58,423 bases of DNA from Pseudomonadota bacterium. GTDB taxonomy: Bacteria; Desulfobacterota; Desulfobacteria; Desulfobacterales; RPRI01. The position numbers and the translations under genes were made by a program. This document shows positions 53,110-58,423 of this stretch, piece by piece (within the stretch, counting starts at the first letter, position 1; each line of letters begins with the position of its first letter). The stretch covers positions 1-58,423 of the forward strand of contig JAHITX010000094.1 of NCBI GenBank assembly GCA_018817425.1. Reading direction: 5' to 3'. The notes beneath the pieces were generated by a model. The model was not told the DNA's origin and did not search any database. It was given only the letters and a program-made list of their open reading frames with translations.

Positions 53110-55881
53110 ATGAATATGCTAAAAAAAATAACTCAAAATATTTTAAGATGGATCTTGGTGATGTCGGTATTTATGCTTGTAATGCCTGGATCAGGGCAGG
53201 CGACGGACAAGTATTGGATAGGGGGAACAGGCACTTGGGATGAAGTATCCAACTGGAATCCGAGTGGTCAACCACAAAACGGTGATAAAGTGTATCTAAC
53301 CCAGACGGATGCTATAAACAGGGGAGTCTATTATTATAACACGGCCTATCCTTCTGCAGTTCTTAACTCTCTCCGTATTGATGCAACAGGCACAGGTATG
53401 ATTACTCTTTTTCAAGGGCTTTATGGTATCAGTCACGCCTTGAATGTAGAACATGAAGACATCGGTCAATCTGGCAATGGTACTTATATCCATATGGATG
53501 GGACCAACACGGTAAATAATAACCTCATTCTTGGTGGCTCTATTAGCGGAAACGGAACATACGAATTAAGCGGTACAGGAAGTTTGTCCGCCAACAAGGA
53601 ATTCATTGGTCAATCCGGCACGGGTGTCTTCAAACAGACAGGCGGGACGAATACGATAACTCAAAATCTCAGTGTTGGCATATTTATTGGAGGAAAAGGT
53701 ACTTATGAATTGGGTGGTATAGGAAACCTGTCTGTAGACAATGAAAATATCGGTGTTTCCGGCACAGGTATTTTTGACCAGGTAGGTGGAACAAATACGG
53801 TAACAAAAGTTCTTAGTCTCAGTCATTCTTCAGGCAGTTACGGTACATATAATCTTAATGACGGCATCCTCAACGTACAAGGGAATATCGTAGGTGGTTT
53901 AGGAACAAGTACCTTTAATATTGATGGAGGAACCCTTTTAAACAATTGGTTATCAATCAATGTAGATAATTTCAATGTGGGATACAGCAGCAGCTCCAAC
54001 GGTAACTTTAACATGACCGGCAAGAACCTCAACGCAAATAAAGAGTATATCGGCTATGATGGTACTGGCACTTTCAATCAGGCTGGCGGTACTAATGAGG
54101 TAAGTAGCATCTATATAGGTCATCAGTCCGGCGGCAACGGGACATATAAATTAAACGGAACAGGAGTCTTGTCGACTACTGATTTTGAAGTCATTGGTTA
54201 TGACGGAACAGGAGTTTTTACTCAGACAGGAGGAAACAATAAGACAACATATCTACATATAGGTTCAAAATCAGGTAGTACCGGTACATATGAATTGAGT
54301 GGCAAAGGAAGTTTATCTGCATATAGGGAATTTGTTGGCAGATACGGTACTGGTGACTTTATCCAGACGGGTGGTACGAATGAAGTAAGTGATTACCTTA
54401 GTCTGGGCTATGCTTCCGGTAGCAAAGGATCGTATGAGCTCAGTGGTGCTGGAAGCTTGTCTGCTAATTGGGAATACATTGGTGATTTTGGTAAAGGAAC
54501 TTTTACACAAAGTGGTGGTATAAATACAGTAAAAGATATTCTCTATCTCGGCAATAACTCCGGCTCCAGCGGTACCTATAAATTGAGCGGTACCGGTAAT
54601 TTGTCGGCAGAATATGAACATATAGGCTACTCCGGTACAGGAGTATTAACTCAAAGCGGCGGATTGAATACAACATCTAAAATATCGCTTGGTGAACTGA
54701 GTTCAGGTAAGGGAACCTATAACATGAGTGACGGCGGTGAAGGCAGCATGTTGTTTGCAAATATGGTTTATGTTGGAAAAGCCGGAACGGGAACTGTCAA
54801 TCAGACCGGGGGCATCATAGACACAACATATCTTTATCTCGGTTATGAAACAACAGGTAAAGGAACCTATTCTTTGAGTGATAGCGGCATCGGAAGCAGC
54901 CTTACTGTAAAAAACACTTATGTGGGTTATGAAGGAGAAGGCGAGTTTAACCAGAGCGGAGGAGCTATTACAACCGATAACCTTTTTATTAAACCGTCAG
55001 GCGCAAAAAAAGGAACTTACAATCTTTCCGGCGGAAGCCTTATGGCATTGAATCTTGTTAACAACGACACTGTCAACCAGTCGGGCGGAAGTCTTAAAGT
55101 TTTAAATCTTACCAATAATAAAGGCTACAACTTTTCAGGCGGCAATCTGGAGGCAAATATTATCAATAACGCTGCTGCTGACTTTAACATTAGCGGAGGG
55201 GGTGTACGAACCGTATTCGGCAACGTAACAAACTATGGAACTGTAAAAACCACGGATACCATTGCTCGTTTTATCGGAACATATTCGGAACACGGTGTCT
55301 ATATCTCCGACCCATCAACAAACTATTTCAATACGCTCTCTGTAGAAGCCGAAGGCTATCTGCTGGGTGGCTTGGGGGACAATTTCTTCATTGAAACCGA
55401 TTTCATTAACAACAGCACTCAGGATACACTCTGGGATACCGATGAGGCGCTTCTTGGTTTTACAGGCGCAGGTTTACACGAATACTATCTTGCCGGTGAA
55501 GATCTGGGGGCAGACATTTCAGGATATACCGATAATTTTGCATGGGGCACATTAAATGTAGAAGGCAATTTAAACCTTTTTGACGGCAATGCAACAGAAG
55601 GCGGGGCGCAATACCTCTCTGTTCTTGACGGAGCAGTTTTACTTGGTGACATTGTAAGCAATATATCCGGACAGGACGGACTGAATATTTATTATTTAGC
55701 CTCAGCGGAGGGGAATGAATACTTGGACGGATTGAAATATAACCTGACCGACGGCGGATTTTTAATTCCTATAACTGAGTCCGCTGTGCCGGTTCCACCT
55801 GCGGTTTGGCTTTTTATATCAGGTTTTATCGGTTTAGTGGTTATCCGCAGAAGGGCTTGCATCCAAAGGTTAAAATATTAA
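53110..55881 (+). CDS. PEP-CTERM (VPLPA-type) surface protein with T5SS/PEP-CTERM repeats
   Basis: 923 residues from ATG 53110 with GGAGG upstream. Signal peptide about 1-32 (ending GQATD). About nine to ten repeats of roughly 45 residues follow the pattern GTYELSGTGSLSA, EYIGxSGTGxFxQTGGTN, LxLGxxSGS, expected to form a right-handed beta solenoid. A unique region (about 740-890) precedes the sorting signal AVPVPPAVWLFISGFIGLVVIRRR. The signal matches exosortase substrates, so the protein is likely processed and exported to the surface or matrix. No exosortase gene is in view. Followed 19 bases later by a paralog. Confidence 0.88.
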   Translation: MNMLKKITQNILRWILVMSVFMLVMPGSGQATDKYWIGGTGTWDEVSNWNPSGQPQNGDKVYLTQTDAINRGVYYYNTAYPSAVLNSLRIDATGTGMITLFQGLYGISHALNVEHEDIGQSGNGTYIHMDGTNTVNNNLILGGSISGNGTYELSGTGSLSANKEFIGQSGTGVFKQTGGTNTITQNLSVGIFIGGKGTYELGGIGNLSVDNENIGVSGTGIFDQVGGTNTVTKVLSLSHSSGSYGTYNLNDGILNVQGNIVGGLGTSTFNIDGGTLLNNWLSINVDNFNVGYSSSSNGNFNMTGKNLNANKEYIGYDGTGTFNQAGGTNEVSSIYIGHQSGGNGTYKLNGTGVLSTTDFEVIGYDGTGVFTQTGGNNKTTYLHIGSKSGSTGTYELSGKGSLSAYREFVGRYGTGDFIQTGGTNEVSDYLSLGYASGSKGSYELSGAGSLSANWEYIGDFGKGTFTQSGGINTVKDILYLGNNSGSSGTYKLSGTGNLSAEYEHIGYSGTGVLTQSGGLNTTSKISLGELSSGKGTYNMSDGGEGSMLFANMVYVGKAGTGTVNQTGGIIDTTYLYLGYETTGKGTYSLSDSGIGSSLTVKNTYVGYEGEGEFNQSGGAITTDNLFIKPSGAKKGTYNLSGGSLMALNLVNNDTVNQSGGSLKVLNLTNNKGYNFSGGNLEANIINNAAADFNISGGGVRTVFGNVTNYGTVKTTDTIARFIGTYSEHGVYISDPSTNYFNTLSVEAEGYLLGGLGDNFFIETDFINNSTQDTLWDTDEALLGFTGAGLHEYYLAGEDLGADISGYTDNFAWGTLNVEGNLNLFDGNATEGGAQYLSVLDGAVLLGDIVSNISGQDGLNIYYLASAEGNEYLDGLKYNLTDGGFLIPITESAVPVPPAVWLFISGFIGLVVIRRRACIQRLKY

Positions 55882-55900
55882 TATAAAGGAGGATAGCAGA

Positions 55901-58423
55901 TTGAGGATATTCAATAAAATAAGACTACACTCTTTGAGAAAATTTATTCACAGAAATGTTTTCTTATGGATGGTGTTTATGCCAGTGTTGCTGTTTGCAA
56001 TGCTTGGAACAGGGCGTGCTACGGACAAATATTGGATGGGGGGATCAAACTGGTGGGATTACGCCTGTTGGGATCCCCACGGCCAACCTATGAACGGTGA
56101 TAACGTATATCTCACCCAAATAGTTGCTAACGACTATACGGTTTATTACCGGAACAGCGTTTACCCTTCTGCTGTTTTAAATACTTTCCGAATTGATGCA
56201 ACAGAAACGGGTAGTATTACTTTTAATCAGGGCTACGGCGGTTATAGTCACCCCTTGATTGCTAATAATGAATATGTTGGTTATTCCGGCAGCGGGACTT
56301 ATATCCAGTCATCAGGAACTAACACTGTAAAAAATGGCCTTTACATGAGCTATTATTCCGGCAGCGAAGGAACGTATGAATTAAGCGGCACAGGTTACCT
56401 ATCTAGCAACAATGAATATATTGGACATTACGATACTGCAACATTTATCCAAACTGGCGGGAAAAATGAGGTAGCTGAAAGTCTTTATCTCGGCAGGTAT
56501 TTTGATATTTTCAACGGTGTAGGCAAGGGGATATATGAATTGAGCGGTACAGGAAGTTTGTCGGCCAAAGATGAATACATCGGCTTCAATAGTATAGGCA
56601 TTTTCATCCAAATGGGTGGAACGAATGAGGTGGCTAACACTCTCTATCTTGGTAGTAATCATTTCATTGTCGGAGCTATTGGAACGTATGAATTAAGCAA
56701 AACAGGCAGTTTATCGGCTAACGAGGAGATTATCGGCAATTCCGGCAGAGGCACTTTCACACAGAACGGCGGAACAAATACGGTAACAAATGACCTCTAT
56801 CTCGGCAAAAACTCCGGCAGCGAAGGCACATATAATCTCAACGGGGGCTCTCTTGATGTACAACGGAATATCGAAGGCGGAGCCGGAACAAGTATTATAA
56901 ATATTGATGGGGGGACACTTTCGGACAACTGGGCAGGGATCAATGTGGATAACTTCAATGTGGGTTACGGCAGCGGTTCAAATGGTGCTTTTGCTATGTC
57001 CGGCAAGAACCTCACCGCTATGAACGAGTATATTGGCTATGATGGCTCAGGAATCTTTACTCAGACGGGTGGGACGAATAACCCTGCTTTTCTAACCCTC
57101 GGTTTTAATTCCAGTGGTGTTGGCACATATGAATTAGGCGGCACAGGAGAGTTGGCTGCCAACTCGGAAATTATCGGTGATGAAGGTGCAGGTGCCTTTA
57201 CCCAGACAGGTGGCTTTAATGAGCTGATCAATATTCTATATTTAGGCAATCAATCTGGCAGCAACGGAACATACGAATTAGGCGGTACAGGTAGCCTGTC
57301 GGCTGATTATGAGATTATAGGCAATTCCGGCAGGGGCATTTTCACCCAGAACGGTGGAACCAATACGGTAACAAATGACCTCTATCTCGGTAAAAACTCC
57401 GGTGGCAAAGGCACATATAATCTCCATGGCGGGATTCTTGACGTAAAAGGAAATATCACAGGCGGCGATGGAGCTAGTACGCTAAATATTGACGGAGGGA
57501 ACCTTTCAAAGAATTGGTTATCAATCGGTACGGATTACTTCAATGTGGGCTACAGTTATGGTTCAAACGTTATCTTTTCTCTTTCCGACAAAAATATCAG
57601 TGCCGTTGAAGAGCATATTGGCTATGAAGGTACAGGTACTATCAGGCAGATGAATGGATCGAATGAGGTTACCTATCTTCATCTTGGCTATAATTATAAG
57701 GCCAAGGGTACATATAAATTAAGCGGAACAGGGAGCTTATCGGCTGATTATGAATATATAGGTAATTCCGGCGTAGGTGTTTTTACCCAGACGGGCGGAA
57801 CGCATGAGGTGACTAACAATATCTATATCGCCTATAATTCGGGGAGCACCGGGACGTATGATTTACAGGGTGGCACATTGACTGCCGGAAGTATTATAAA
57901 CAACGGAACCTTCAATTACTCCGGTGGCACACTCGAAGCCGATATAACAAACAATCCCGCAGGAACAGTAAGCCTTAGCGGTGCAGGCACAAGGGAAGTT
58001 CAAGGGGACATCATTAATAAAGGTACTTTCACTGTTTCAAATACAACAGCTATTTTTGGTGGTGACTTCACAAATACAGGTATCTATATTTCAGACCCAT
58101 CCTCCAACTATTTTAATACACTCACTGTAGAAGCCGAAGGCTATCTGCTGGGTGGCCTTGGAGACAATTTCTTCATTGAAACCGATTTCATAAACAACAG
58201 CGCCCAGGAAACTCTCTGGGATACCGATGATGCACTTTTAGGTTTTACCGGCGAAGGTTTACACGAATTCTATCTTGCCGGTGAAGATCTGGGGGCGGAC
58301 ATTTTAGGATATACCGATAATTTTGCATGGGGCACATTAAATGTAGAAGGCAATTTAAACCTTTTTGACGGCAATGCAACAGAAGGCGGGGCGCAATACC
58401 TCTCTGTTCTTGACGGAGCAGTT
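55901..58423 (+). CDS. Second PEP-CTERM repeat protein paralog (3' end outside window)
   Basis: Open without stops from TTG 55901 to the window edge (841 codons). AAAGGAGG lies 8 bases before the TTG. Signal peptide about 10-45 (ending GRATD), then KYWMGGSNWWD and solenoid repeats like those of the upstream gene, about ten in view. The last 118 bases are identical to 55521-55638 of the neighbour, while repeats further up differ, pointing to gene conversion. The sorting signal should lie just beyond the window. Confidence 0.88.
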   Translation, partial: MRIFNKIRLHSLRKFIHRNVFLWMVFMPVLLFAMLGTGRATDKYWMGGSNWWDYACWDPHGQPMNGDNVYLTQIVANDYTVYYRNSVYPSAVLNTFRIDATETGSITFNQGYGGYSHPLIANNEYVGYSGSGTYIQSSGTNTVKNGLYMSYYSGSEGTYELSGTGYLSSNNEYIGHYDTATFIQTGGKNEVAESLYLGRYFDIFNGVGKGIYELSGTGSLSAKDEYIGFNSIGIFIQMGGTNEVANTLYLGSNHFIVGAIGTYELSKTGSLSANEEIIGNSGRGTFTQNGGTNTVTNDLYLGKNSGSEGTYNLNGGSLDVQRNIEGGAGTSIINIDGGTLSDNWAGINVDNFNVGYGSGSNGAFAMSGKNLTAMNEYIGYDGSGIFTQTGGTNNPAFLTLGFNSSGVGTYELGGTGELAANSEIIGDEGAGAFTQTGGFNELINILYLGNQSGSNGTYELGGTGSLSADYEIIGNSGRGIFTQNGGTNTVTNDLYLGKNSGGKGTYNLHGGILDVKGNITGGDGASTLNIDGGNLSKNWLSIGTDYFNVGYSYGSNVIFSLSDKNISAVEEHIGYEGTGTIRQMNGSNEVTYLHLGYNYKAKGTYKLSGTGSLSADYEYIGNSGVGVFTQTGGTHEVTNNIYIAYNSGSTGTYDLQGGTLTAGSIINNGTFNYSGGTLEADITNNPAGTVSLSGAGTREVQGDIINKGTFTVSNTTAIFGGDFTNTGIYISDPSSNYFNTLTVEAEGYLLGGLGDNFFIETDFINNSAQETLWDTDDALLGFTGEGLHEFYLAGEDLGADILGYTDNFAWGTLNVEGNLNLFDGNATEGGAQYLSVLDGAV

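Noticed and set aside
53110-58423. Regular repeats read as CRISPR or DNA satellites
   Set aside because: They encode in-frame, degenerate protein repeats of about 45 residues with no spacer pattern.

Overview
The window reads as a chromosomal segment of an AT-rich, Gram-negative sulfate-reducing bacterium of the Desulfobacterota (Desulfobacterales type is my inference). The key evidence is a complete dissimilatory sulfite reductase locus on the minus strand: dsrA, dsrB, dsrD and a CbiA-type amidotransferase that fits DsrN (16736-20950), preceded by an uncharacterised protein and a TPR protein (21148-23127). A VPLPA/PEP-CTERM surface protein pair, an MltB transglycosylase and a DUF481 outer-membrane protein confirm a diderm envelope.

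Layout. 1-2494: the 3' end of an integron-type integrase, a hipBA toxin-antitoxin module, and a displaced copy of the integrase 3' end. 2495-16612: mostly housekeeping genes (UPF0280, HIT, LapA, mutS, AMIN/amidase, crotonase, GAF-GspE ATPase, M48 peptidase-TPR, queH, yggS, maf, tRNA-Leu). 16736-23127: the dsr region. 23245-29594: dapA-like gene, cysteine-cluster protein, ilvE, UDP-sugar pyrophosphorylase, and a fused CdaA-YbbR diadenylate cyclase. 30028-40539: methyltransferase, DUF1015, APH/kinase fusion, HDAC-like hydrolase, yebC, rlmE, radA, PHP phosphatase, mltB, PLDc_N protein, tRNA-Glu. 40794-46708: envelope genes (DUF4124, DUF481) and a transglutaminase/ABC transporter operon. 47044-52702: a 1570-residue kinase-STAND-TPR-GAF-AraC regulator, a RelE/Xre toxin-antitoxin pair, and a displaced copy of the regulator 3' end. 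53110-58423: two tandem PEP-CTERM repeat proteins, the second cut by the window edge.

The least expected content is mobile and repetitive. (1) Five copies of a non-coding hairpin element (about 142 bp; one copy 187 bp with a nested insertion) have GAGCCA/TGGCTC ends. Three have perfect 4-bp target duplications, so it behaves like a MITE. One copy supplies the present start codon of the gene next to dsrA. (2) Two unrelated toxin-antitoxin operons share one architecture. Each sits convergently against the 3' end of a gene, that 3' end is repeated on the far side, and a 26-bp motif (24/26 identical) lies between the operon and the duplicate. This may be an undescribed way for addiction modules to insert. 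(3) Heptameric or octameric GGTTCAA-like arrays and several palindromic elements fill other intergenic gaps, and in two places such repeats provide start or ribosome-binding sequence to genes.

No rRNA genes, CRISPR array or prophage were seen. Functional calls rest on motifs read by eye; no database search was possible.
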